This document shows positions 18,825 through 29,884 of a DNA stretch of 64,000 bases, in pieces (positions within the stretch are counted from its first letter, which is position 1; every line of letters begins with the position of its first letter). This stretch comes from Saprospiraceae bacterium (lineage in GTDB: Bacteria; Bacteroidota; Bacteroidia; Chitinophagales; Saprospiraceae): assembly GCA_016715405.1 (NCBI GenBank), contig JADKAE010000021.1:3022-67021 (forward strand), given 5' to 3'. The translations under genes and the position numbers were made by a program. Under the pieces are notes generated by a model. That model was not told the DNA's origin and searched no databases. It was given only the letters and a program-made list of their open reading frames with translations.

Positions 18825-20207
18825 TTAGAGCCTTTCAAACCTGGCCTGGAAGAACCGCAAGTATTTGGGTTCGTAGACCATCTTCATGCCTTTAATCCGG
18901 TTTCTGCGTTTCAACACAACCTGGGTAGCCTCGGCCACCACGTCCATGTGTGCTTGGGTATAGACTCGGCGCGGAATAGTAAACCGCACCAATTCGAGTT
19001 TGGGATAATAATTTTCGCCGTCGGCGTTTCGTCCTGCCGACACGATGCCGCGTTCCATGGTGCGTATGCCCGATTCGAGGTACACCTCTGCGGCGAGGGT
19101 TTGCGCCGGAAATTCGTCTTGCGTGAGGTGGGGTAAAAAACGCCGGGCATCGACAAAAATGCCGTGGCCGCCGACCGGCCTCACGATGGGAATATCAAAA
19201 GATTCCATTTTGTGGCCGAGATATTCCACCTGTCCCACCCGGGCGTGCATGTGGTTGTCGTCGAGGCTTTCTTCGATGCCGATGGCCATGGCTTCCATAT
19301 CGCGGCCGGCGAGGCCGCCGTAGGTGTGCAGGCCTTCGTAAACGACCACCATATTGCGGGCTTCTTCAAACACATCCCATTCATTGGTGGCCAGGAAACC
19401 TCCGATATTGACGAGGGCGTCTTTTTTGGCGCTCATGGTGGCGCCGTCGGTATACGAACAGATCTCCTTGACGATATCGCGGATATGGCGTTTTTTGAAT
19501 CCTTCTTCGCGTTGTTGAATGAAATAGGCGTTTTCTGCTACGCGGGTCATGTCGTGGATAACCCTGATACCGTGTTGGTGAGTATACTCGCGCAGTTCGC
19601 GCAGGTTGGCCATGCTGATGGGTTGTCCGCCGGCCATATTCACGTTGGTGGCGATACTGATATACGGTATTTTGGAAGCGCCGTACTGTTTGACAATCCG
19701 GTCGAGTTTATCGAAGTCTACGTTGCCTTTAAACGGGTGCTCGCTCACGGGGTCGTGGGCTTCGTCGATGATGATATCGGCGAAAGTACCGCCCGCCAGT
19801 TCCTGGTGGAGCCGGGTGGTAGTGAAATACATGTTGCCGGGAATGACATCGCCGGGTTTGATTAATATTTTAGAAATAATATTTTCGGCGCCCCTGCCCT
19901 GGTGGGTGGGAATGAGGTATTTATAGCCGTAATACTGTTGCACGGCTTTTTCGAGCCGGTAGAAATTGCGGCTACCGGCGTAGGCTTCGTCGCCCATCAT
20001 CAGTCCCGCCCATTGGCGGTCGCTCATAGCCGAGGTGCCGCTGTCGGTCAAAAGATCGATATAAACATCTTCCGATTTCAGCAAAAAAGTATTGAACCCG
20101 GCTTCTTTGATAGCTCTCAGGCGTTGCCCCCGGGTGGTCATTTTGAGCAGTTCGACCATTTTGATTTTATACGGCTCTGCCCAGGAACGGTGGTAAGTGG
20201 TACTCAT
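18825..20207 (-). CDS. tpl: Tyrosine phenol-lyase (beta-tyrosinase), PLP-dependent
   Basis: 460 residues, intact. It belongs to the tryptophanase/tyrosine phenol-lyase family: PLP lysine in MSAKKDALVNIGG (about 261-262), PTHQGRGAEN, GGLAGRDMEAMA. Residues that separate the two enzymes favour tyrosine phenol-lyase. The MYFTTTR segment carries the active-site Thr; RTMERG (382-387) carries the Arg that contacts the phenol OH; and the C terminus reads LRFF where tryptophanase has LRHF. The enzyme splits tyrosine into phenol, pyruvate and ammonia. It probably forms an operon with the downstream membrane protein. The name tryptophanase would be the main alternative. Confidence 0.85.
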   Translation of the reverse strand: MSTTYHRSWAEPYKIKMVELLKMTTRGQRLRAIKEAGFNTFLLKSEDVYIDLLTDSGTSAMSDRQWAGLMMGDEAYAGSRNFYRLEKAVQQYYGYKYLIPTHQGRGAENIISKILIKPGDVIPGNMYFTTTRLHQELAGGTFADIIIDEAHDPVSEHPFKGNVDFDKLDRIVKQYGASKIPYISIATNVNMAGGQPISMANLRELREYTHQHGIRVIHDMTRVAENAYFIQQREEGFKKRHIRDIVKEICSYTDGATMSAKKDALVNIGGFLATNEWDVFEEARNMVVVYEGLHTYGGLAGRDMEAMAIGIEESLDDNHMHARVGQVEYLGHKMESFDIPIVRPVGGHGIFVDARRFLPHLTQDEFPAQTLAAEVYLESGIRTMERGIVSAGRNADGENYYPKLELVRFTIPRRVYTQAHMDVVAEATQVVLKRRNRIKGMKMVYEPKYLRFFQARFERL

Positions 20208-20302
20208 ATCGCGTGATAAGATGGTTAGGTGACCGCAAGGTATCGTCTAATTCAGCGCGGGGATATGAGTTTTGTCAATGAGTAAGATGATAATAATGGC
20301 CG

Positions 20303-23300
20303 CTATGCAAAATCTCCATACGCATCAGCTACCGCTTCCTTCCATCGACGTTCGTCTTCGTCGTCGAAGATGGCTCCGTAGCGTCGCAGGCGTTCTTTTT
20401 CTTCGTCGGTAAAAACGCTGTCGGGGTGGAGATGGCGGAAGTCCACGGATTGGACGTAGAGGCCGTAGTCATTTACATATTTCCTGATACGGCGTCCTAT
20501 TTTTGTAGTTAACACGTTGCCATTTTTTTCTAAATATGGCTCAACCCCCAAGTATATCTTCCGTGACTATAAACATCACTATGAATTTTATCCCATTCAT
20601 TATCGTCATAAATATCGATGATACTACATGTTGAAGAAGACCATTTGATGGCTGTTCCATCATGGAATGAAATATAAACAGCTGAATCATCCTCATTATA
20701 CAATGCGAGCTTTGTTTTTTCAGATTTTTCATGAATAACATTCAAAAGACGCCCTGTTTCAAGTGCCCATTCTTCTACCTCGCCATCCATGGAAAGTAGT
20801 AATGCCTTATTAGACGATTTATTATAGCAAGCTCCCCAAAGGCCCTTATGATTAACTATCAAAGAATTTAAGCAAATACCTGTGTTTGCAGACCACTCTT
20901 TAAGTGTTCCATCTGCAGAAGTTGTTAAAATTTTTTGGCCTTCAATATTATATCTGGCGCTATTAAAGTAATCATAACGTCCTTGAAAGATTTGTAAACA
21001 AATGTCCGCTTCAATTAACCATTCTTTGATCGTTCCATCTTCTGATGTTGAGAGTATCTTTTTTCCATCCGGGCTATAACATGCATCAAGTACACTAGAG
21101 GAATGCCCGTTAATAGTATGGATAAGCTCCCCGGTAGCTAAAAGCCATTCTTTCAAAGTTCCATCCTTTGATGCGGAGAGGGCTTTTTTTCCATCAGGAC
21201 TATAGCATATACTATTGACACATATTGAATATTGTTGAATAGTTTGAATACATGATCCATTAGCTAACAACCACTCTTTGATAGTTCCATCTTCAGATGC
21301 AAAGCGCTTTTTTTTCCATCAGGACTATAGCATATACTTTTTATACACGATGTATGTCCGACAATAGTATGTAGGCAGTCGCCAGTCTCCAATATCCATT
21401 CCTTGATAGTCCCATCTTCAGATGCGGAGAGAGCTTTTTTCCCATTTGGACTATATTTGGCACAAGTAACCCATCTCTCGTGTCCTTGAAAAACGGAGAG
21501 ACGTTTACCGGTTATTATCGACCATTCTTGTATGTTCCCGTCTAATGCCATTGAAAATGTTAGCACTTTATCCCCGTCAGGACTATAAGAAGCACCTCTC
21601 ATACTGCCTATATGGGGGAATAAGTTTAATCGCTTTCCTGTTATAGTCGACCACTCAACCAAGTCCCACCCTGCACAAATAAGTATTTTTTCACCATTTG
21701 AATTGTAACAAGCGCTTGCGACCCAACCAGAGAGCGATTTAATTATGCTGATGCAAGCACCTGTTTCTGTAGACCACTCTTTAACAGTTGCGTCATTAGC
21801 GCAGGTAAGAATTTTTCCCATCAGAGCTATAAGAAGCGGCATTTGCAGCTCCTATATGCCCTTGATAAAAAATTGATTGCCTGTCAGCAGACTTCCTGAA
21901 AAAATAGCTGAAAAAATAATTATCATATAATTTTTTGAAAGGAAAGGTTGTTAAATGGGATTAAACGTAGATCGAGCTGAGAAAGATTGGCGCTTGCAAG
22001 TGTCTTGCGGACTTCATAATATAGTAGTACAATATTGTATATAATAAATCCTATATCATTGTTATAAGCAGATCCATATTGACTACTAAAAAATTTGTCA
22101 TTGAGTAGTGCTGCTTTTATTTTATTAAAATACTGTGTCACCGTATTGATAGGGCTATTATTCTTGATACTTAAGGAAGGAAATTGACCTCGGCACATAT
22201 CAGAAGCAATGCCGGTATATTTGTTGATAGTTTAACATGAAGAGATGGACTATGTGATGTGGTTTGAAAATCAAAGTACTGCTCTCCTTCCATCTCCCCG
22301 ATCACCCTCCTCAAATAAACCGGCAGCACCCTTTCCTTCCACTCCTCCGGCAGTTCTTTCCGCACTAAAGCCATCTCCGCCGCATTTTTCAAATGGCAGG
22401 CCGCCAGAAAATCCCGGAAATTCTGGTGTACAAAACGCACACCCCCTCCTCGGCTACCAGCAGGTGCAGCTTCTCAACCAGGTACTGCCGGATGCGCACG
22501 TAGCGCTCCTGCACCCCGTCGAGGTCGTCGGGAAGGATGCCGAAGCCTAGCGACTTGCGTTTGCCTTCAAACAGCGGATAGGTGTCGGTGAAGTTTTCGG
22601 TATGCCACTCCCTGTAAGCGTCTTCTATCACGGACTTGATGTTGAAAGCCGGATTGTCGGCACGGCGGGTGTGGATGAAAAACCGCCCTTCTTTTTCCAT
22701 CCGGAAGGCAATGTAGGGCAAAAGATGGCGCAGCAGGAAGCTCAGCCAGACTTGCTCCTGGACGTCGTGCGGAACGTCTTCGATGAAGCGGGCCAACTGG
22801 GCCTCGTGGAAGTTCCACAGTAGTTCGCCCTGGGTGGTCACTGGCAACCAACGGTAGCGACTGTCGTCGTGATAACGCAACCCGATGCTGCTCGAACCGG
22901 TATACAGGGTGAGCATCATGGGATTGCCGAAAAGCTGCAACAATTCCGGGATTTTCAGGTTGCGGTTGGCCGGATTGGCGCAGGTAGTCTTCGATCTGCG
23001 CAGATGCAAGCGGTATCAGCTCCAGAATTTCTGAGCGGTTCGCCCAAGTAAAGTGCTGGATTTCGACGTAGCGGGAGGTGGTGACGAGTTGCACGCCCGC
23101 CGTTTGCTCGGCAATTTTGTTGAGTTGAAGGAGCAATTCGGTTTTCTCTACGGTGATTTCGTTGAAGCCATCGAGCAAAAGTAGCACCGCAGGGGCGCCA
23201 TCGGTAAGCGGTGATTCCAGTACCTGCCAGATGGCATTTTTCCAATCATCGGTCAATGCTTCTATGCCGAGGCATTGCCTGGCGATGTAGCGGAGCACGA

Positions 23301-24490
23301 AGTCGCTTTTTTCAGTGCAGGGGCTGCGTTGTATTCGTTGAGGGCTATAAAAACGGGGATGGTAGGCTTGTCGAGCAAATCTTCCCAAAGTTGCACGAGG
23401 GAAACGGTTTTTCCCATGCCGCCTTCGCCCAATACGATGGCGTGGGGTTTTTCCTGGCGCCAGAGGGGGATCAGGGCCTGGAGCAGGGGTGTTTCTTCGC
23501 TGCCGGCTTTTACTTTCGTCTCAAAAAAGCTGGGGTTTGTCAGATTGGTTAGCAGCAGATTTTCTATGCGCAGAAACTGGAAGCGGCCTTTTTTAAGGCG
23601 TTCCAGGTGGGCGCGGGAGCCGTGGCGCAGGCGTTGCGGCAATTCTTCGGCAGTGATAGTTTGCCAGGGCAGGACAGCCAGGTTGGGCGCCGGTGTTTGG
23701 CGATGGAAAAAGAATTCGCCACCTTCCATTTCTTTGGGTACGATAGCGCCGCACCAGGGGAGTTGATTACTCGTTTTGCTCACCCGCCGCTCGATTTCTG
23801 AGCCTATCCACTTGATAGAAATGCGCAATTCCGTATTGTCGAGCAATACGTTTTGCAGCGCCTTTGCAAAAGGGCTTTCATCAGCCACCACCTGATTGCG
23901 CCCGGCAGTGAGCGCCCAACGGGAGGGTTTTTCTTCGGGGTTGTTCCAATTGCCATCGTGAGGCACATCCAGGGCCATGCGGGCAAAAACGCCGGCAAAA
24001 CAGGCATCCACGATGAGGAGAATATGGTGCGCCCGGACTTGCGAGAGGGTTTCAACCAGGTGCCCTACGGAAATCATCACTGTGTCCAAATCGGGTGACG
24101 ACTTTACAGCCGGCGCATCTACCGGCACCCAATAGCCTCTGCCGCTGCGCTCGTCGAGGTAGCCGTGGCCAGCGAAAACCAATACGAGATTATCGTCGGC
24201 AGAAAGAACAGGTTCGCCATCGTCGCCCTTAGCCGATAGAGTTCGTCGTACATCAACTGCCGGGTGGCCTCGGCATTGAACAGCGATTTGATAAGATCCT
24301 CTTCATTGAAACCGTAGTGTTCGCGAAGCACCTCAAATAAGCGCTCGCAATCCCGAACGGGGTGTTCAAGCGCCGGCAGATGGCGGTATTCGTCGATACC
24401 GATAAGCAAAAGCCGGTTGCGTCGCCTCCGGGGCGGAAGGGCGCTATATTCGTCCACCTCTAAACCTCTGATGTCACTGGGGTCGGGCAT
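20303..24490 (-). CDS. Caspase-like peptidase / NACHT-STAND NTPase / WD40 propeller protein (many frameshifts)
   Basis: About 1,395 residues read across at least seven frame changes (near 24230, 23330, 22990, 22430, 22190, 21850, 21265 and 20545). N terminus: a caspase (C14) domain with LLLIGIDEYRHLPALEHPV, catalytic His in LVFAGHGYLDE and Cys in LIVDACFAGV. Next: a NACHT/STAND NTPase with Walker A VLGEGGMGKTVSLVQLW, Walker B VLLLLDGFNEI and sensor LVTTSRYVE, then helical/winged parts ending FVHQNFRDFLAACHLKN. Then at least nine WD40 blades and a short tail (VDFRHLHPDSVFTDEEKERL). The layout equals animal apoptosome/NLR logic: the propeller senses, STAND oligomerises, and caspase cleaves. In bacteria such proteins are suspected or known abortive-infection factors. 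The centre (WD40) is AT-rich and both ends are GC-rich. Confidence 0.85.
20560..21842 (-). repeat. WD40 blade array with near-identical DNA repeats
   Basis: Blades follow CYSPDGKKALSASEDGTIKEW with a period of about 126 bp. Some stretches are almost identical at DNA level; for example CCATCAGGACTATAGCATAT occurs in both 21180-21220 and 21305-21345. This points to recent blade duplication or recombination and also makes the region prone to assembly error. Confidence 0.8.
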
Positions 24491-24514
24491 GGCAAGGTTT
24501 TTGTCGAAAATACG

Positions 24515-24653
24515 CTATTTCCCATTTATCGCCGCCATAATTTCTTCAAAACTTTCAATCCCCGCTCTCAGGTTTTCGATGATATCGTTGGCCCATACGC
24601 CTATTTGTTTCGACTTCGCTCAACGAAAGGCTCAGGTCTACTTTGACGGTCAT
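24515..24653 (-). CDS. Small protein upstream of the caspase gene (one frameshift)
   Basis: Reading from ATG at 24653 gives MTVKVDLSLSLSEVET. After a one-base correction near 24610 the frame continues GVWANDIIENLRAGIESFEEI to a stop at 24515, about 46 residues in all. The stop is 24 bp before the caspase gene start, so the two are probably co-transcribed. It is amphipathic and helical. I do not recognise a family. It could be a small partner of the caspase-NACHT protein. Confidence 0.45.
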
Positions 24654-24826
24654 TGAGATGAGTGGAGTCCGGTGCCACAAGTGGGTGTTAGCCGTTCGTA
24701 GGCGTGCTAAATATTAGGAGGGTTAAGGTGGATGTGCTAACTCCCGAAAATTGCTAGTGTAAGATATCCCTGTGGTTATTATACCTTATTTTTGATTCAT
24801 TATTTTCTCTACGGAGCTCAAGACAT

Positions 24827-25317
24827 TCAAAAACTCATTTGGCAATTCTTTTCAAGCTTGGTTGCTTCAATAGAAAGTTTTGCAAATTCTTCATAATTGT
24901 CGATATTTTCAATATTTCGATTTATGATGGCTTCGCCAATGATGGCATCTAAATCGACAAGATTACTGCCAATTGAATGCAGCTTTTTATAAATATCGGT
25001 ATTTAATGCGGCTATGACTGCCAGCCTTTCCATTAGATCAGGAAGAAATTGATGCGCTGCTTGATTATATTCATCATAAATCGAAATAGGAGTTTTATCC
25101 TTCAGTTTATTGGCATGCCAGGTAACCCAGCACATCTGGTGGCAAAAATTCATCATTACCTTAATAGCCTGGGCTATTTCAAGCCTTAATTCCTTGATTT
25201 CCGTCTCTTTCCTGTTTATGTTGCTTTTTCTTTTCTATGGAAATTTGTAAAGTGAGCCAAAATAGCACTGATTGCTCCTGTAGTAATAGCGATTAATGTT
25301 GTTAGTGTTGGGTTCAT
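24827..25317 (-). CDS. One-TM protein of unknown function (one frameshift)
   Basis: From ATG at 25317 the protein starts with a membrane helix (TTLIAITTGAISAILAHFT). After a correction near 25235 it continues with charged helices (RKETEIKELRLEIAQAIKVMM ... EEFAKLSIEATKLEKNCQ), about 163 residues in all. It lies 31 bp after the HNH nuclease gene on the same strand and is probably the last gene of the restriction operon. A membrane anchor with a coiled-coil-like body is common among defence accessory proteins, but nothing in the sequence fixes a function. Confidence 0.55.
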
Positions 25318-25348
25318 GGCAGATTCTTATTAAAATAATAAAGTGGAT

Positions 25349-26559
25349 TCATTTTCTTTGTGAAAACATATTGATCATCGTATGTATTATTATGCTAATA
25401 AAAATAAATATTTTGCGTTTGTAATAATCCCATTGCAAGAAAGATCTACTATGTGTATCATAAAACAAACCTGCTTTTTCGCAGTTCTCCAAGAAAGGTG
25501 TTTTTAGAAAATTTTTATCCGCCCATGGAAATTTTTTGGTCAACCTCCTGTTTTTAGTCAAATGATCACGTATCTTTTCCTTTTTATTATGATGATTATT
25601 AAATCCCATTATTTCATCAACAATCTGGGCGTACCAATATAGGCCATCATTTTTTCCGCAAATAATCGCTTTGTAGCGGTTTTCAATCGAAAAAACATCC
25701 AACCAGGTTTCTAATTGTTCTTCAAAACCTGGAGAAGTAAATGATAGTTCAATGTTTTGGGGTTCAAGCGTAGAAATGTCTTTAGTCTGTAATTTTATTG
25801 CTATATCAATACGGTGGGACGCCTTATGATATGGATAAAATGCTTTACGTCTCAATTCTTTACTCCTAATAGAACTGCCGCGTGTTGAGGTTTTATATAA
25901 TGGATCTTTAACTCCTTTATAAGTCGAATTGCATTCATGGCAAATCGGAGATAAATTTCTGAAATTTACTGAGTTGAAGGGATAAGTACTTTTGGGCAAA
26001 TAGTGATCATAGGCCTCACGGGTAGTAGCATGCTGACCTTTGATTAGATTAACCCCGCAAAAAGGACAACGATCTTCTTCATTAACCTTAACGAAATCGC
26101 GATAATGATCCTGAATATCACCTATTTTTGATTTAATAGCTTTTAAATCAAAAATGTCTTCATATAATGCTTTGTAAAATTGTTTTAATTTTTCAGATAG
26201 ATTATTGTTTAATTTTCGATATCCTTATAAGTAGTAGGATGAATATCTTTTTCTCTATCACATAATGATTGTATATTATTGTTGACTTTATACTGTGAGG
26301 CTAGCTCTTTTTTTTGTGTTTCGTCCCAGGTTTTCATAATATCAAATATATCTTGTATAGTACCATTGAATATTTTTGCGTACTTGGATTCTGAGTAATG
26401 GAATTCTTTTACAATTTCTCTTAATTCAGGACACCCATCTAGCTTTGAAATATCATATTCTCCCTCTGCTTTACACCATACTTCCAAAAAAAGAAAATCA
26501 AGCCAGCTTTGTAGCTTTTCAATCGGGTGGTTTTCAAGGTACTTATAAGTAAATAACAT
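25349..26559 (-). CDS. HNH endonuclease, partner of the AAA ATPase (Septu PtuB-like; one frameshift)
   Basis: About 404 residues. The start at 26559 is chosen for its strong ribosome site (AAAGGAGATAAG directly before ATG). The N-terminal frame ends ...TTYKDIEN at 26209. Adding one A in an A-run restores KLNNNLSEKLKQFYKAL and the rest. The HNH core is clear: CPFCG, then DHYLPKS with the catalytic His, then NLSPICHECNSTYKG. The C terminus carries a hydrophobic stretch (KIFIFISIIIHTMINMF). The gene starts 1 nt after the ATPase stop, so translation is coupled. ATPase plus HNH nuclease is the Septu (PtuA/PtuB) plan. It is predicted to cut DNA or RNA when the ATPase is triggered. Confidence 0.8.
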
Positions 26560-26560
26560 C

Positions 26561-28296
26561 TTATCTCCTTTTTTCGATTTTATCAAGTATTCTATTAATA
26601 AAAAATATTTTTTCAACGGAATCTCCCAAAAGACGATTAGCTTCCTTTATCAGTGTTTCACCATTCTCCCCCGTTTTCAAATCTCTTTTCGAGTTCTTTT
26701 AGCTTGCTATGTGCATAGCTACCAATTGTTTCGGTCTTATTGAATACTTTCATAGTGATTTGATTGACAGAAGCACCAAATGTGTTAAAATCCGGGCACC
26801 GATAATTGACAATATTTGATTCTTGGTCCTTTTCAAAGATCAGGACGTTCTCCTCGCGACTATCGGAAACAATAAAGGGCGAATGAGAAGTAATCAGCAT
26901 TTCTCGCGTTTGGTTCTTTGAATTCCCCTGTTCGAGACAATGCCGTAGCATAGTAATAAAATTGGCGCGCCAACCCGGATTTAAATGCGTCTCAGGTTCG
27001 TCAAGCAGGAATAGGTTGGGCTGGTCTTTGAACAATAAGCACAAGCCTAAAGTATGTAAAAACTGGTGTTCGCCGTCTGACAGAGCCTTATTTAATATTA
27101 AATCTGTCAGTCCGTGCTGTCGAATACGAAAATCTACAAATCTCATAATCCTGTCGGTTGATGGCGGAACAGGAATTGTGTCATTCACATAAAGGCTTGA
27201 GGACTGATATATTCCCTTTTTTGTCTTTATGTCAACAGTATAAAGATTTAGCGTAAGTAAGATTTGAAAGTTTGGAATAAGGTAAGGGCATCTCCAAAAT
27301 GATAGGTAAACGCCTCGCGAGTAGCTTTGTTTACCCAATAATCTAATAATAGGGAATCCGTGTCACTATCGTAATAATGGGCGGTGCTACATTTCCTGAG
27401 TTTATCGATGGAACTACTGATCTTGGTGGTTAATTCCGCTCTTTGGTTAGTCTCTTTAGATGCTTCTTCAATGCTTAACCCTTTAAAAATCGTCATGCAT
27501 GTTTTCAAAATGATGCATGGATTTCTATTTGGAATTCTTCGATTGCCTCTAAACCAACTACTTCTTTAAAGGGGGCTATTGAATCCGGCTGGAGTAGAAA
27601 ATTGCATAACAGAATAGCCGGACTAAACTGTTTATCCAGAAATACCATTCTTCCTTCCGGGGCTTGCATATAATCGAGGCCTTTTCTAAGCCGATCAACG
27701 TATTCATCATAATGGATAAACCTCATTTTGAAGAAAGGCAGACTCAGGATTTCGTTTTCACCAGAAGAATAGCCGAGGATATAAGTGGGTAGAAATTCCT
27801 TGACTTCGATCCCGCTAAGTTTTCTCTCAGATGTATCTGATGATATATCTTCTGAATTGCGCCGAAATACTTCGGGAGGGTTACCTGCTTTTTTTATTAT
27901 CGCAATATGAGCATAATCAAGACTTTCCCATGGTTCTCCTTCCGCAGTCAACCAGGCTTCTCCGCTACTTGTTACCCATGGACTACTTGTTGGGAATAAA
28001 TATTCAAGCTCGTACGCGTCGGGGTATGAAGCTTCGCTTTTAAATCCATTGGGATTTTCTTCTTCCGAAAAGTCAAAATCATCCGGTTTGTAATCCAAAT
28101 AGATACACTCAATATGGTAAAAAATAGCTGCCAGGGCTTCCAATATATTCGACTTGCCGCTACCATTTCTACCAACCAGGCAATAAGGATTGAATTCTGA
28201 CAAATGCTCATAGTCCCACTCCAGGAGGAAGTGGACTTCAAAGCCAGCCTGTAGACTTCGAAATTTTTCGTTTAACTTGAGCCTAATCAGCTTCAT
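26561..28296 (-). CDS. Restriction-system-associated AAA family ATPase (PtuA/OLD-like; frameshifts)
   Basis: About 578 residues across frame changes near 27510, 27250 and 26690. N terminus MKLIRLKLNEKFRSLQAGFEVHFL, then Walker A YCLVGRNGSGKSNILEALAA, a long insertion, signature-like ALSDGEHQFLHTLGL, Walker B NLFLLDEPETHLNP, and switch His TSHSPFIVSD. This is the SMC/ABC-type ATPase with AAA_21 architecture seen beside type I restriction genes. The last 40 residues (GENGETLIKEANRLLGDSVEKI) lie in another frame past an apparent stop at 26658. It overlaps the hsdS 3' end by 14 bp and is followed at once by the HNH gene. It probably senses invader or restriction intermediates and controls the HNH nuclease. 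Confidence 0.83.
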
Positions 28297-29884
28297 TCAA
28301 TCGGAATATTATTTGTTTTGTTTTTATGTCAAAAGTTTGCTTCAAAAAAGGGTTTTCGCCTTTTAGAAGAAGAAATAGCTCTTGCTTAGCGAACTCAAAG
28401 TCTTCACCCTCTTGTTTCATAAAATCCTCAAAAGTAACACCCTCTTTTAAACGATTATACCAAGATTGCAGCCCCTGCTGAAGTGCGGCTAATGTATCTT
28501 TGTCAAGGGTATTAATAGGCTTAGTCATCAATGGTAAAAGTTCAGGCAATAACTTTGATATTGTCTTCATTTGATTCGTAGTCGCATTAATTATTAGTTG
28601 AATGCTATCAGCTATTTTTAGAATGTTACTTATGATTAATTCCTCCTTGTCTTTACTCGAGAAGCTACCTTCGACTTTATCAGCTGGCGTATCCTCGATA
28701 CTATCTTCATATGCTGTTTCTTCAATATCTATTTCGCTCAAATCTAATTCTCCCCGAAATACTATTTGGCTGGTGCTGGCATAGAGAGGTTTTCCAATTC
28801 TGCTAAGCTTATTTGATATTTTTCTTTCAAAGAGTTAATTCTAAGTAGCTTCGACGAATTCGTTTTGTATATCTAAAGGGGGGAAGAATAATAGGAAAAT
28901 TTTTTCCAGCTGTGTTGAATTAATACTTGCAATTCCGGTTGTTTGCTTCGAGGCTTTATAGAAATATCTTTTGCCATATGCACTGCTAACTAATGCACTC
29001 AAATATTCAGGATGTATTAAGTCAAACCGAACTCTTACACGAAAAAGATGATTTTGAAACATGCAATTTTCTATTTCGTGATAATATACTGCTCCTCTTC
29101 CAAGTTTATCCGGGTCGCCGCCTTCAGTAAGAAGGATGTCGCCTTTTTTCAAGTTATATGTTTTTATTTCGTCAGGAGTGGCTTCAATTAATTTTAAATC
29201 ACGTATATCAATATACCCATCTTGAACATTTGCAACCCTTAAGTAAGGAACAAGCTGAGTTTTTTTGTCTTTGTATTTTTTACCTTTTGTGATACCTGAT
29301 ACCACTTCTGAAACTTCATTTAAACTCAAAATAGGCCACTCAATCTCAGATAATTTATTTATACCAAACATCTCTAAAAATACGCCCTTGCCAACTCATC
29401 CAGCAATCGCAGGCTTTCACGTCTCTTTTCAACAAGGCGCTTCTATCCTTGAAAGTAAGGTGGCTATGCGGATTTGATCGAGTATGTTTGAAGGGATAGG
29501 CAATATTTTTTCTTTTAAATATTTAAAGTGTCTACTATAACCTGCGTCTGTTAATTTTAGAGATTTTAAATAGTAATAAATATATTTTGAATAAGCATGT
29601 TTTTTGACTTTCAAAACTTTGACACCATCAGCGCCAATTGCAATAGGAAAGTCTATGTACTTTAATATTTTAGTGTGATCTCCGAAAATTATAACGGGGA
29701 GATGGTCTTTTACTACTTTTTTTTCATCATCGGTATAACCAGCGATAAATTTTTGACTTTGATCAATTATAGGAAACTGCCCTTTGACTTTATAGTCAGA
29801 TGTTTTAATTTTTTGATATTTCGATGTGATATCGATTATAACTGCTTCAAATGGCATTTGTATAATATCAATCATTTTTCTCAA
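28283..29884 (-). CDS. hsdS: Type I restriction specificity subunit HsdS with C-terminal extension (frameshifts)
   Basis: About 534 residues read across changes near 29440, 29375, 28845 and 28755. The first target-recognition half (residues 1-150, DYKVKGQFPIIDQSQKFIAG) ends in the central conserved helix (RIEALVEKRRESLRLLDELA). TRD2 begins MFGINKLSEIEWPILSLNEV and closes with SQIVFRGELDLSE, the usual HsdS end. The frame then runs on for about 140 acidic/helical residues (EIDIEETAYEDSIEDTPADK ... TFDIKTKQIIFRLNEAD), which ordinary HsdS proteins lack. The start overlaps the hsdM end by 17 bp, and the extension overlaps the ATPase start by 14 bp. The extension may dock the ATPase on the MTase complex. 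The ORF at 28283-28741 could also be a separate small gene. Confidence 0.75.

Noticed and set aside
24417..24656. Plus-strand ORF over the caspase start
   Set aside because: It overlaps the caspase start and the small upstream gene, both supported on the minus strand.
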